From the NCBI RefSeq assembly GCF_009727055.1, contig NC_052356.1, forward strand, positions 1,380,780-1,444,779: DNA of 64,000 bases, written 5' to 3'. The position numbers were made by a program, and so were the translations under genes. Position 1 is the first letter of the stretch, and every line of letters begins with the position of its first letter. The notes under the pieces are model-generated. The model saw only the letters and a program-made list of their open reading frames with translations. It was not told the origin of the DNA and did no database searches. This DNA comes from Benincasa hispida (lineage: Eukaryota > Streptophyta > Magnoliopsida > Cucurbitales > Cucurbitaceae). Shown one piece after another: positions 24,037 to 35,795 of the stretch.

Positions 24037-26236
24037 TGAAGGAAATCAGAAGCGAGATTTCCATGAGCAGCAGAACAAGAATATTCCAAATTATAATCAT
24101 GAATGAACATATATTTACAGTCGAATATAAAACAAGTGGTTATGCAAATCATATAGAGAAATTAAAACATGAATACACTCAAATGAACAGAGATCAAACT
24201 CTACGCACATATAAGAATGCATCTACATGCTCCGTTGCGCGACTCTAATCGAACAACAGCAACCACGAGCGCTCAATCTACATGACCGCAACACGGCACG
24301 AACATTTCGCGCTCGTCCTCAACGATCTCCTTGGTCACGAAGTCTTCCGCAACACGAACGACCTCCATAGCACCACGAACGGACTCCAAAAAACCTCGAT
24401 GGTGTCGAGTTGAGTCTGACACCACCAACAAGGCGACCTTGGTATTCTCGATGTGAGAATCCAGAGAGTGGGCTCTGTTCGGACTTGGTATGAGGCAGAC
24501 GAAGGAGGAAAACACGGATCGTGTACACGAACTAGGTAAGTGGGAGATGGCTGAGACCTATCGTATAGGTCGATGCCTAATCGTTTAGATAAAGCTATGC
24601 GATCATTAGCAAAAGCTATGTGATCGTTTAGTCTATCGTTTAGCTCGATCTATCGCATACAGACTCTATATGATCGTTTACCTTGGGCCAGCGATCGTCT
24701 AACAAAGTTTATGCGATCGTTTAGTAAACATTACATGATCGTTTAGCTCGCCCAACCGTCGTTTAGTAAATCTGTATTTACTTGACGACCGTGAGTTTCT
24801 TTGCTCGAGAGAGAAAAACTCAAAAATCCTTTTCAATCTTTTGTAAAAATTCTTTTTGAAAATAGGAAACCACTTTCGTTTTAAACACACAGTTACCATG
24901 ATCCAATAACCACCCACTACTTTAGTTATTTAAAAGAAAAGGTATTAATTATCCAATAATTAAGTTTATTATAAACATAAATGATAATCAACTTATCATA
25001 CTATATTTATAACCTATAGTTTTAATATTTCATCTCATGAAACATATAAACCATAGTTCTTTTTCTATTCCATGGTACTTAATAAATCTCATTTACATCA
25101 TCCTCCACTAGATGTATCGTCTTTACATCATACCAATTATATCATATATAATAAAATACCTCTTGTCAATTTGAACATTTCAAATCAATACCAAGAACTG
25201 ATCCTCATCAGAATCCAAGCTACCTAGGGGACCTCATGGACCTGTAGCTCCGAAGCTCCAACGGTACGTGAATAACTGACTAAACTCTTTAGTCACGAGA
25301 TCAACCATCCGTTAACTGCCAGGCACTCCACTAAAGACCGACAGCTGAACTCTCCTTACTACGTATATATTATGTGTCCATATTAACCAATCAAGAGTGC
25401 GACAACCCTTTATAGATCGCTCGTAAGTACAGCTGGGCCAATAATCGTATGCCCCTGTAGTTACATCTGTCTCCTTAAGTACCACTGATCCATCTAATGA
25501 ACATAAGTCATAGTCCTACTATGACTGAGTCTTCTCTTCCAAAGAGAAGCTATAGACACTATGTTCAAGCTCCAAAATCAGCCTTTAAGAGAGCAATCTC
25601 TCTACTTATCCCTACTTTGGGAAAGGAGTGAATTCCATATTGTGGATTGAGTTCCCAGCTCCCAGATCAGACAAGTCCCCAAAAAGGTAGGCATGTTGAG
25701 TTGGCAATCTGCCCACTCTCACCCATACTAATCAAAGGACCGCCCTCAAAGGCAAGAGTTCCCAAAACACCCAGGATTGAGGTCGTGTCACCTATGGTCG
25801 TTTAGGTGACATGCAAGTCTCTTGTATCAACGACGTTATATACAGAGTCTAGTCATCTCATGGTCTAGGTCTTATACAAACACTTTGTGTAGGACACCCC
25901 CGCTCCACGTCTCCACACGAATGGTTAAGATCTACCATCTATAGTAGTTTACAAACACTTGCATACCTCTACTAAGCGAGCCGTATACGTAGTGTCACTA
26001 GGATAAGGTATCCCACCTTAATCCTTATACTACAGATCAATTTAGGTTATCACTTAAGGCATGATCCACTTGTATATTATATATATATGCTTAAGTTCAC
26101 ATATGATAACAAAGGAGCTTTGTTTATTGGATATGAGTAAATGTCATAATTAAATAACACTTATTTTATTCATTGAACAATGTGTATCTTTACAAAACAA
26201 CGAATCTCCGGGAGAATTAGGACACTAATCCCAACA
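24037..26236 (-). mobile_element. Solo LTR J, TSD GTATG, inserted at the RT catalytic box
   Basis: It is 2,200 bp, minus orientation: starts TGAAGGAAATCAG at 24037 and ends TCCCAACA at 26236, with GTATG at 24032-24036 and 26237-26241. On its own strand it begins TGTTGGGATTAGTGTCC and ends CTGATTTCCTTCA. It is the same family as solo LTR K at 45337-47749. 24540-24780 holds many copies of gatcgtttag. Open frames at 24273-24528 and 24699-24917 lie in this repetitive part and have no known domain. Confidence 0.9.
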
Positions 26237-27220
26237 GTATGTGGATGATATCCTACTGATTGGGAATGAGTTAAGTTTTCTAACTGACGTTAAGAAATGG
26301 CTAACCACCCAATTCCAATTGAAAGATTTGGGAGAGGCGTAGTTTTTTCTAGGGATCCAGATCATAAGGGATCGTGAGAACAAAAGGTTGGCCTTGTCTC
26401 AGGCGTCGTATATTGACAAGATGTTTGCCAGATATTCGATGCATAATTCCAAGAATGGTTTATTACCTTTCAAGCATAAAATTGTTTTGTCTAAGGAACA
26501 GTGTCCTAAGACTCATCAAGAGGTTGAGGAAATGAGATGGATTCCCTATGCATTGGCTATTATAGCCTTATGTATGAAATGTTATGTATTAGACCTGATA
26601 TTTTCTATGCAATAGGAATTGTAACTCGATATCAATCCAATCCAAGATTAGATCACTGGACGGTAGTCAAAACGATCCTTAAGTATCTTCGGAGAATGAG
26701 AGACTATATGCTCGTGTATGGAGATAAGGATTTGATCCTTACAGGATACACAGACTCTAACTTTCATACTGATTGGGATTCTCGAAAATTCACATCAGGG
26801 TCAGTGTTCACTCTGAATGGAGGAGCTATAGTATGGCAAAGCATAAACCAAGGATGCATCACGGACTCCACTATGGAAGCCAAATACGTAGCCGTTTGTG
26901 AAGCTGCTAAGAGGTTGTTTGGCTTAAAAAGTTTCTTACCGATTTGAAAGTTGTTCCAAATATGTCTTTGCCCATCACACTTTATTGTGATAACAGTGGT
27001 GTTATGGCAAATTCTAAGGACTTAGGAGTCACCGAAAGGAAAACACATAGAACAAAAATATCATTTGATCCGGGAGATTGTGCATCGCGGTGATGTGATT
27101 GTCACGAGGATCGCATTGGAGCACAATGTTGCTGATTCGTTTACAAAGGCTCTCATGGCTAAATTGTTCGAGGGTCATCTAGAGAGTCTAGGTCTACGGG
27201 ATATGCGGCACATTGTTTAG
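26237..27220 (+). pseudogene. copia reverse transcriptase C-terminus and RNase H, element A
   Basis: It opens with an intact YVDDILLIGNE box, then a stop in LGEA*FFLGIQ, then SQASYIDKMFARYSM and SKEQCPKT (26388-26540). After a frameshift near 26550 the RNase H follows: YTDSNFHTDWDSRKFTSGSV and the DSTMEAKYVAVCEAAK motif to about 26947. It ends with a degenerate NVADSFTKAL segment and HLESLGLRDM at about 27200. The active-site residues visible (D-S, E) are kept, but the frame is broken at least three times. Confidence 0.9.
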
Positions 27221-27240
27221 AGAAGTGGGAGATGTTAACT

Positions 27241-27438
27241 GAGGTATAATGTATGCCCTAGTTTATTGTATTTTTTTTACTTTATTTGTATCGTACATTA
27301 GTCTCTCTAGGCTTTAGGACAAGTAGAAGATGTTATAGGAGTACAGTGTATGCCCTAGTTTATTGTATTTTGTACTTTATTTGTATTGTACATTAGTCTC
27401 CCTAGGCTTTAGGACAAGTGGGAGATTGTTGGGAATGG
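27241..27438. repeat. 97-bp tandem duplication containing the poly-purine tract
   Basis: The phrase gtatgccctagtttattg recurs at 27251 and 27348, each followed by ctttaggacaagt. The first tract reads gtagaagatg and the second gtgggagattg, which abuts the 3' LTR. The element therefore carries two tandem pre-LTR units. Confidence 0.85.
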
Positions 27439-29435
27439 TGTCCTAAATCTCATTGTAATCTCGTAGTTTGTAAACTTTGTATAAACATATTGTTATTAAT
27501 AAAATAAGTGTTATTTTATAAGCATATATGTAATCCGATAAACTAAGATATGAGGTTATTTTATGTAAATTTAAACAAGTATGTAGAGACATACAGGTGG
27601 ATCTTGTTTAAATAATAATCTAAATGGTTTGTAGTAGATGGATAAGGTTGGGTACCTTATCCTGGTGATACTACGGATACGACCCGCTTTGTAGGTGTTA
27701 CAAATGTTGTAAAGTGAAATAAATGATCTGATCCTCATCATTCATGTAGAGTCATGTTAGTGGGTGTATTCTATACAAATAGTTTATATAAGACCGGACC
27801 ACGAAATGATTAGTTTCTTTATATAACACCGTTGATAATAGAGACTTACATTTCACTAGGATGACCATAGGTGACATGACCCTGAATCTTAAGTGAGTTG
27901 TGAACTCCTACACATGAAGGCGATCCTTTGATTTGTATAGGTGAGAGTGGCCAGATTTCCATCTCAACAAGCCTGCCATTTTGGGGATTCGTCTAATTGG
28001 GGAGCTAGGAACTCAACTACATAAGACGGAATTCACTTCTTCCTCGATGCAGGGGCAAGTAGATATATTACTCCCTTAAGGGCTGATTTCGAGTCTTGAA
28101 GATAGTGACCACACCGTCTCTTAGCCAGAGAGAACTCAGTCATAGTGAGACTATGACTTATTGTTCATTAGAGGAATCAGTGGTACTTAAGGAGTTAGAT
28201 GTAACTATAGAGGCAAAACGGTAATTTGGCTCAGCTGTACATACGAGCAATTTGTGAAGGGTCATCGCACTATTGATTGGTTATATCCAATGGACATAGA
28301 AATATATCTATAGTGCGAAGAGTGCAACTGTCGGTATTTAGTGGAGTATCCGACAGTTAATGGATAGTGGATAATGTAATTAAAGATTTTAATTAATTAT
28401 TCACGTACTGTGTAGCTTCAAGCTACAGGTCCATAAGATTTCCTTGGTAGTTCAAAGGGTTTATGTTGAGAATCAGTTTTTAGGTTAATTTGAATTGTTC
28501 AAATTAATAAGAGAGAATTTAATTATATATGATATAATTAAATTAATTCAATTATATATGATATACTTGATATAATGTATTTGATACATTCATTGGAGGA
28601 ATAAATATTTGAATGAGATTCAAATAGTTGTTAATTTAATATAAATATGATTTATAAATGTCATAAAATAGAGAAAAAGAACTATAGTTTATATTGTATG
28701 TGATGCAATATTACAACTATAGATTATAAATATAATATGATAAGTTGGTTATCATATTTATTTATATTATTTATTAATAAATATGATAACCAACTTATCA
28801 TATCTTTTTTCTCAAAAAACTACCTTAGTGGGTGGTTATGCAATTATATGGCAATTGGAATAAAAGAAAATATGGTTTTTCTTTTCTTCTACGAGATTTC
28901 CAAGAAAACAAATATATCAAAGAGAACAACAAGATCGAAAATAATAGACTATGCGATAGTCTACACGATAAACATAGAGCATATACGATAGGCTCTCTTT
29001 GTCTATGCGATAGCCTAAACGATCTCGAATCTTACTATGCGATAGTTCTTCTTCTTCGACCATCTTCCTCCTCCAAACTCACAACCTCTTAACCAAAATA
29101 GTTAGAGCCCACCACTCTTGGTTTCTCACCTCGAGCATTCCAAGGAACCTGAGTGGTAGTGTTCTCTTCCATTTGGTTCATGATTCACTTGGAGAAGGTC
29201 TTCAAGTCCTTGTTGTTGTTTGATCAAAGAGTTCGTGACCGTTCGAGGGATACAAGAAGAAGTGTTCTTCAAAAGTAATATCCCTTGAACTATGTATTTT
29301 GTTTGAAAAGCATGTTGTAATTTACTTTGATTGCATAATCTATTTTTTTGTACTGTAAAATTATGTTTTCAATCGAAATAGAATTTGAACGATCCGCTTC
29401 TGCCCAAGGATCTCTTCATGTTTAGTTTCCCTTCA
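27427..29435 (+). repeat. 3' LTR of element A
   Basis: It is 2,009 bp, from TGTTGGGAATGGTGTCC to GTTTCCCTTCA, followed by the CATCC duplication. It contains a perfect 26-bp inverted repeat at 28735-28760 and 28778-28803; the 5' LTR has only one arm at the matching place (about 17400). Confidence 0.9.
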
Positions 29436-29860
29436 CATCCCACTTAGTTAATGGACTTTGATGTGTCAATCAGCATTATAGCTTGGTGCTTGCATTTATT
29501 AGATACATAAATACTTCAATTTTTGGAAATTGAAGAGAGAGTTGCATGTTGAACATCAAAGAAATTCTGTAGAATTTTTTTTTCTGCTTAACCCTCTCTA
29601 AATCCACCTCAATTCTGAGTTCCACCACTCCAATCCAAGTTGGAGGATAGTAGAGAAGACACTCTTGGTGGTCCATGTTGATTTGCAACTCAAATTCGTG
29701 GAGAGCAGCTTGGATTTCGTGGAAGTCTTCAAAGGTATAAACTATGAAACCCTTCTTTTTTCAAATTTTTTTCCATGCATGCTTTTAGAACTCAAATTAA
29801 GTGTAATTAGAGTGCTTATTGATTCTGATTTCTTCTGTTGCTTGCTTGTACTTTCCATCA

Positions 29861-30003
29861 TAGGTAACTTGACCTTAATCATGAGTTAGTTGTGAACTTC
29901 TGCCTATGAGGGCAATTATTTAATTTCTATGGGTGAGAGTAGCCAGATTCGCCAACTCAATATGCTTACCATTTTGAGAATTCATCCAAGTGAGAAGTTG
30001 GGA
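29861..30003 (+). repeat. LTR D, right part
   Basis: After the TAGGT duplication the text continues LTR D: aacttgaccttaatcatgag, gggtgagagtagccag, gagaagttgggaac, in the same order as the other copia LTRs. It is cut at 30003 by a gypsy-like LTR. Confidence 0.6.
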
Positions 30004-31497
30004 ACTGTTAGTTTGTTTTCTATTTCATTTGTTGTCATATTTTTTCCTATAGCTTTAAGTCATGTATAAATGATGTATTTGGTGAATATAGCAATGCAAC
30101 ACAAGTTTTCCTTGTTTGAATCCAAATATAAATCCTAACAAGGTTTCCTGGTAAGTCCAGGTCGAACATAAGGAATTAGTAACGTGAGTGTCTTGAATGC
30201 TTTAATGATCTTTTGCGGTGAAGTGTGAATTATATGCAATAATCGTATATGTGGTTTAACTACATACAATCTAATAATTACAAGATGGTGATGATAAGGT
30301 GATGAATGTGATGTTGTGTACGGTGAACATTTCCTTGGGCAATGCATATGTAGGTGTTCAAGTTTCAACTTCTTACAATGAATCCACCTCTCGGTGTTGA
30401 ATGCCACATTGACTCTATCTCTAGAATGCATGTTGAGTTGATTTCACACAAAACATCTAACTTTATCTCTAAAGATAATTCTTTCATTGTTTAATGATGT
30501 CCAAGTTACTTATTCTTTCGAGCAGTTGACTATGTTTTACATAACCCAAGTTCTCACAGAATTAGGCATTGAATTAAACACATATTAAACAAGATACGTA
30601 TGCAGAAGTGTTGGTTTATCTTCTCAACCCATTAAAAATTTAGTTACTCGTGATGAAAGAGATAAAGAACATGGATGAGAGGAAATGAATGGTATTCATA
30701 TTCATATTAAAAATGACAGAATCCTGAAACATATAATTCTTAATACAACTATGAAATGAAAGACAAAAGTAAAAATGGAACGAAGAAGTGTCAAGTCACT
30801 GGTTGCAATCTTCTACTTCCTTGGCTCTGATGCTATCCGCTTGAAGTGATTGCAGTCAGGATGGAGAATGTGTTCTCTCACTTTCCAGAGAAGAGACTCA
30901 GTTTTCACTTAGAATCTTTAGAGTAAATTCGAGATGTTGAAGATGAAGGAATTTTGATAGAGCTTTTGCCGAGATGTTGAAGATGAAGGAATTTTGATAG
31001 AGCTTTTGCCAATCTCTTGTAAATAGTCTCTTTCTCATTCTTCAACTGTTGTGGGCTATTTATAGGTGTCAAAAACCTTTGCATTTAATTCCATGCCCTA
31101 TTATGTCGTCTGAACATATATCGATTCATTGGATCTGGCATTCTTGAGTCTAAGTTGGCTACCAACTTGCTCTATAATTTGACAGTTTGTCAACAACGCT
31201 TGTCATTTTATGGTTCTCATCGCGTGGTGCTTCTATGTGTGCAAGTTTGTATCGGGTTTCTTCCTTTTCCCACGATCAAGGCTGCAGCTTCCATTCCTCA
31301 AGAATATTTTCTTCTTTCAATCAAATCCTACGTTCAAAGATGTCAAAATTTATAAATTTTAGGATATTGGTTTTTGTAAACATGTGATCACGCAGGTTAG
31401 ATCATGTGATCGTGTGCAAGGTAATGCATTTTCTTCTCATTTTCTTTAATTATTCTAAATAAAAGGCTACAATAGCTTATGTTTCCACAAGTTATCA
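30004..31497 (-). repeat. Gypsy-like LTR, minus orientation
   Basis: This 1.49-kb segment has the same layout as 141-3257: gtaagtccaggtcgaaca near the left end, CTATTTATAG at 31056-31065, and ccacaagttatca at the right end. The bases just right of it (cacacctaaattt) are a complementary poly-purine tract, which makes this a 3' LTR read on the minus strand with internal sequence to the right. It contains an exact 40-bp tandem duplication at 30931-31010. Confidence 0.6.
30931..31010. repeat. Exact 40-bp tandem duplication
   Basis: 30931-30970 and 30971-31010 are identical (each starts gagatgttgaagatgaagga), with no mismatch. Confidence 0.95.
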
Positions 31498-32700
31498 CAC
31501 ACCTAAATTTAGAACAATGTTTGTCCTCAAGCATTTTTTAGAGCTTTAGCAACATTCTAGATTTGGATTAATGCATTAACTAGACCTCTCAACATGTTTT
31601 CAAGTTTAAGATTCACTAGGCAGAGTGATCATCTCTAAGTTTTGTTCCATCTCCTATAGAAGTATTTCTTTAATCTATATGTGGCAAGCTTAATTCTCAA
31701 AATACTCTTACTTATTTATGGATGATCTTATTTCTTGTTTCAGGAATGGGCTTATGGTTCAAAGTTTACAAAAAAGAAATTTTTGTGTTACTCCTTGTAT
31801 TTATTAAGTAGTTATTTGTTGATCCAGGTATCTTACCTTCGTTTTGGCTTGTCCCATGGGCATCATGCAGACATCCAACTACAAGCAAGAGCCATTTCCA
31901 AACTCAACTCTTATCTTGGAATTTTCTTTTAGAATAGGCAGTGGAGTTGTAATTATTTTCTTCCTGCGTTGATCATGATTCTACCTTCGTTTTGGCTTGC
32001 CTCCATAGGTGTCATACGAACATCCAACTACGAGTAGGTTCTAATCTCAACATCGTTTATTTTTCACTTATTTTTTGTTTTTTACCCTTTTAAAAAATGA
32101 ACAAGGAGATTTTCAAAATATTTGAACGCATGTAGCTCAAACCTCACCCCCTCCAAATTTGGAAGGAAACAAGGTCCTCATTACTAAAATTGAGGAATGA
32201 GACTATTGTAGAAAATTTTATAAAAAAAGCTTTGAGATAAAGCTTGCACACATAGTAAATGTAAGAAATACTTCTTAAGGCAAACATCCTAAAACTAGAA
32301 TTGAACGCCTAACTATTGAGTCTTAAAGTAGGGTTAGCATAAGTATTATCATTGAAGTCATAATTGCAAACGCATCCAAACAATAAGAAACATCTAAAGT
32401 GAAATAAAGTTAAATAAGGGACAGGTGAAAAAGAAAGCGAGCAAAAAAAAAAAAGGATAAATTGCGATGTATTCATAAAAATTATAATGATAACATGGCA
32501 ATTGCAAGTTTTACAAAAATTTAGAAGATTCAAGGAAAGAAACAACCAAAATACACAACATCCCCAAATGTAGTTTCTCCTTACGTCGTTGTCATCATTG
32601 GGCTTAGGATGTTATCTAGTTGGAATAGCAGGGGTTGTTGAAGTGTTGGTGGGATATTTGGAGCAAGAACGTGTTGGACAAAGACGTCATGAAACTATGG
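31498..32700 (-). other. Non-coding internal region of a gypsy-like element
   Basis: No domain is visible. The region has two related blocks about 150 bp apart (about 31829-31890 and 31981-32038, both taccttcgttttggcttg then acatccaactac). A complementary version of the same block lies at about 44380-44460, and cctcaccccctccaaattt (about 32143) has a complement-like counterpart at 44216. The same family therefore occurs here on the minus strand and near 44 kb on the plus strand. Confidence 0.5.
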
Positions 32701-32704
32701 AGCT

Positions 32705-33240
32705 AAGAATTTGATCCTTACGAGATATACTTACTCTGATTTCAAAACTAAGAAGGATTCTAGGAAATCCATGACAAAATCAGTATTCCCCCTAAACATG
32801 GGAGCTATAATATGGCATAGTATCAAGAAAGGATGCATTGCAGACTCCACTATGGAGATTGAATATGTAGCTGCTTGTGAAGCAGCAAAGGAAACAGTTG
32901 GCTCAGGAAGCTCCTAAGTGATTTGGAAGTCATTCCAAACATGGACTTACCAGTCAACTTATACTGTGACAATAGTGGGACCATAGCCAACTTAAGAGCC
33001 TTGAAACTACAAACGAGGAAAACATATTAATAGGAAGTATCATCTTATATGGGAGATTGTGTAACGAGGAGATGTGATTATCACAAAGATCGATTTGGTG
33101 TAAAACATCGTTGATCCATTTATGAAGGCTCTCTCAGCTAAAGTGTTCGAGAGTCATCTAGAGAGTCTAGGTTTACGAGATATTACATTGTATAATCTAC
33201 GACAATTGGGATATATGTAATGTGTATATGGATGCCTTAG
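32705..33240 (+). pseudogene. copia RNase H fragment before LTR F
   Basis: Recognisable RNase H blocks in order are: YTYSDFKTKKDSRKSM; GAIIWHSIKKGCIADSTMEIEYVAACEAAKE (32711-32917); then in another frame LYCDNSG and a degenerate DPFMKAL, ESLGLRD tail to about 33190. RT and everything upstream are missing. The normal spacing to the LTR at 33330 shows that this is the 3' end of the element to which LTR F belongs. Confidence 0.85.
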
Positions 33241-33329
33241 TTTATTGTATTAATTTACCATTCTCGTTATTTTGGGTTATTGATATTATGTACACCCCAC
33301 TAACTAGAGTTTCAGCTCAAGTGGCAGTT

Positions 33330-33873
33330 TGTTGGGTTTTATGTCCTAAAACTCGTAGATAGAAAATGTAAATAATTGATTGTCATCCATAAAGAGTTCT
33401 CGATATTATTTCAATAAGTGTTACTGATTGTATTGTATTTTTTTTTGTCTTAATAACCCTAAATCCAATAAACTAACATCCTAACCTATCTTATAAGTCC
33501 TAAACTATATGTGACGACATACGAGGATCAATGTTCAAGATACAACCAAAAGAGTCTACTGTATAAGGATAAGGCTGGGTACCTTATACTAGTGACACTC
33601 TAGATATGACCCACTTTGTATTTGATACAAACGCAATGATCCAACGTGTTTGTGTAGGTGACATGCGAGTGGAAGTATCCTATGCAATGAGTTTGCATAA
33701 GATCGGACCACAAAATAGTAACCACTAGATGTAAACGTTGACTAGTTAGGTTTCTATTTCAATAGGATAACCTAAGCAACTTAGTCTTAATCCTGAGTGT
33801 ATTATGAACTCATATTCATGAGAGATTTTCTTTTGATTTGTATGGGTGAGAGTGGACAGTTCGCTGACCCAAT
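33330..33873 (+). repeat. LTR F (3' LTR fragment)
   Basis: It starts TGTTGGGTTTTATGTCC right after a poly-purine-like stretch (caagtggcagtt). It is cut at 33873 by a second LTR of a similar family. Only the first roughly 540 bp is present. Confidence 0.75.
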
Positions 33874-35785
33874 TGTTTGATTTTATGTCCTAAAACTCGT
33901 AGTTTTAAAATAATAAACATGTTCTGTTTTGTTTTTCGATAAAGTTGTTATTGAAATTGTAATCTTGAATCCAATAAACTAAGGTCCTGGGGCTATTTAA
34001 TGTAGTTTGAACTTTATGTAGTGACATAATGTGGATCAAGTTCAAATATATAGCCAAAATGGTCTATAGTATATGAATAAGATTGGGCGCCTTATTCTGG
34101 GACACTATGGATCCGACCCACTTTGTAGTTAGTACAAACGATGTGATCCTGAATCGTTGATACAGAGATATGTGAGTGGGGGCATCCTATGTAAAGAGTT
34201 TATATAAGACTGAACCATGAAATAGTCACTTTTTACGTTCTAAATGTCATTTTATGTATAAAACTGACGTGTTCCATCATCAATAAGCCTACCATTTTGA
34301 TGACAAGATTGAGTGGGAAGCTAGGAACATAATAATACAAAATGAAATTCACTCCTTCTCGACTTTTGGATAAGTAGATGAATGTTCCCTTTAGTGGTGT
34401 CTTCAGAACTTGAACAAATGGCTCTACCTCTTGCTGGCCTGACAACGATTTCTGTTTAATGGTTGGACCATAAACAGGTTGTTCATTAGAGGAGCACAAG
34501 TACTTAAGAACATAATAATACAAAATGAAATTCACTCCTTCTCGACTTTTGACCTAGGTGATGCCATGAATACTCGTGAAGGACTAACTTGTTGTTATTG
34601 GTCTAAAACTGTGGACACAAAAGTATATATGCAGTGAGAAGAATGTTGTTGTGGGTCTTTAATGGATTGTACTCATAGTTAAAGAATATTGATTAATATG
34701 GTTAATGAGTTTAGCCAATTAATCTCATATCGTTGGAACTTTTGATCTGTAGGTCATTGAGGTCCCTTTCCAAGCTCGTAAAAGGTATTGAGATAATTAT
34801 GTCTTGAATAGAGTTTGAAATGTTCAAATTCACTTAGGGAAATAGTATAATGTATAATGTTACATTATAATATAAAGTTTATATTTTAATTAAACTTTAT
34901 AATATAAATTTAATTTGGAAGTTAATTTTAATTAATTTATGAGATAATTAAATATTTGAAGTAGTTCAAATATTAATTTAGTATGAATTGAATTCATATT
35001 AAAACTATAGATTAAAAGTAACGCGTATTAGATGCACATTAAAACTATATGTTATGAGAGAAATACAATTGGAAATGATTTAAATGTAGGTTAAATTGAA
35101 GATTAGATATTTAATTTGGTAATTAATTAATTTTAGAATTAATTGATTATTTAATTTGATTTAATTTGATTTTATTAAATTATTGAATTAAAACTATAAG
35201 TTATGTGAGAGATATTCATTTAAATATGATTTAAATGAAATTATTAATTAAATTAGATTTGATTAATTATTAAATTAATTATTTCATTTTATTAAATCAA
35301 ATAAATAACTCCTACGTAGGGGGTTATAAAAAACGTGAGATAACTCCCACGTTTTTCCTCCCTCTCCCTCCATTGGTTGATAAAACCTGCAAAAAGAGAA
35401 AAAGACAATGCTTTTTTTTTTTTAATAACAAAGAAGGGTTCTGGACAATGAAAAGCTCTCTAAAAAAATTCTCTTTGTTTTTCCCAATTTTGAGATTGGT
35501 TCTCATAAACCAATTGCCCCAAATTCTCAGAGAATAGGAAGGTCCCCAATTGGTGGTGTTCGAAAATCCATCCCAAAGGAGAATTGGCGTTTTTCATTCG
35601 AGTCATCAATGAAAGTGTTTTTCCTTTTCTTTATAAGATTAAATTCCTATTTCTAAAGTATGTTTAACCTAATTTTTGTAGTAGATTGAGAATTTTAGGT
35701 GTGTTGTTCTGTAATTTTTTCCAGTGTACTGGTATTTTGAAATAAAAAAATAATTACGAGTTCGGTCTTGGTTTTTTCCGCTACA
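33874..35785 (+). repeat. LTR F2 (copia type)
   Basis: It starts TGTTTGATTTTATGTCC and ends TTTCCGCTACA, 1.9 kb. The 5-mers outside (CCAAT, TTAGG) do not match, so the insertion was rearranged afterwards. It contains a 43-bp direct duplication (about 34326-34369 and 34508-34551). 34850-35310 is AT-rich LTR sequence with no gene. Confidence 0.7.
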
Positions 35786-35795
35786 TTAGGGTTTT

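Larger units (their letters stand above)
16091..29435 (+). mobile_element. Copia retrotransposon A, TSD CATCC, rearranged and carrying solo LTR J
   Basis: Both ends carry LTRs in direct orientation (16091-18112 and 27427-29435, roughly 90 percent alike by eye) and perfect CATCC duplications at 16086-16090 and 29436-29440. The layout is: 5' LTR, primer-binding site, long leader, gag, protease and pre-integrase. An out-of-place second copy of LTR end plus leader (21945-23582) then replaces most of the integrase. RT, cut by solo LTR J, RNase H, a duplicated poly-purine region and the 3' LTR follow. It is 13.3 kb in total. The 5' LTR starts TC instead of TG, a point change. Confidence 0.9.
14560..29860 (+). 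mobile_element. Solo LTR E (copia type), TSD TAGGT, split by element A
   Basis: It starts TGTTGGGTTGTATGTC at 14560 and ends CTTTCCATCA at 29860. Perfect 5-bp TAGGT copies lie at 14555-14559 and 29861-29865. The LTR itself is about 1.95 kb (14560-16090 plus 29436-29860). Everything between is element A. No internal domain belongs to E, hence solo LTR. The AT-rich stretch 15640-16030 is part of the LTR and has no gene. Confidence 0.85.

Noticed and set aside
24273..24917. Minus-strand open frames in LTR J
   Set aside because: They fall in the repetitive part of a solo LTR, which is non-coding in its family.
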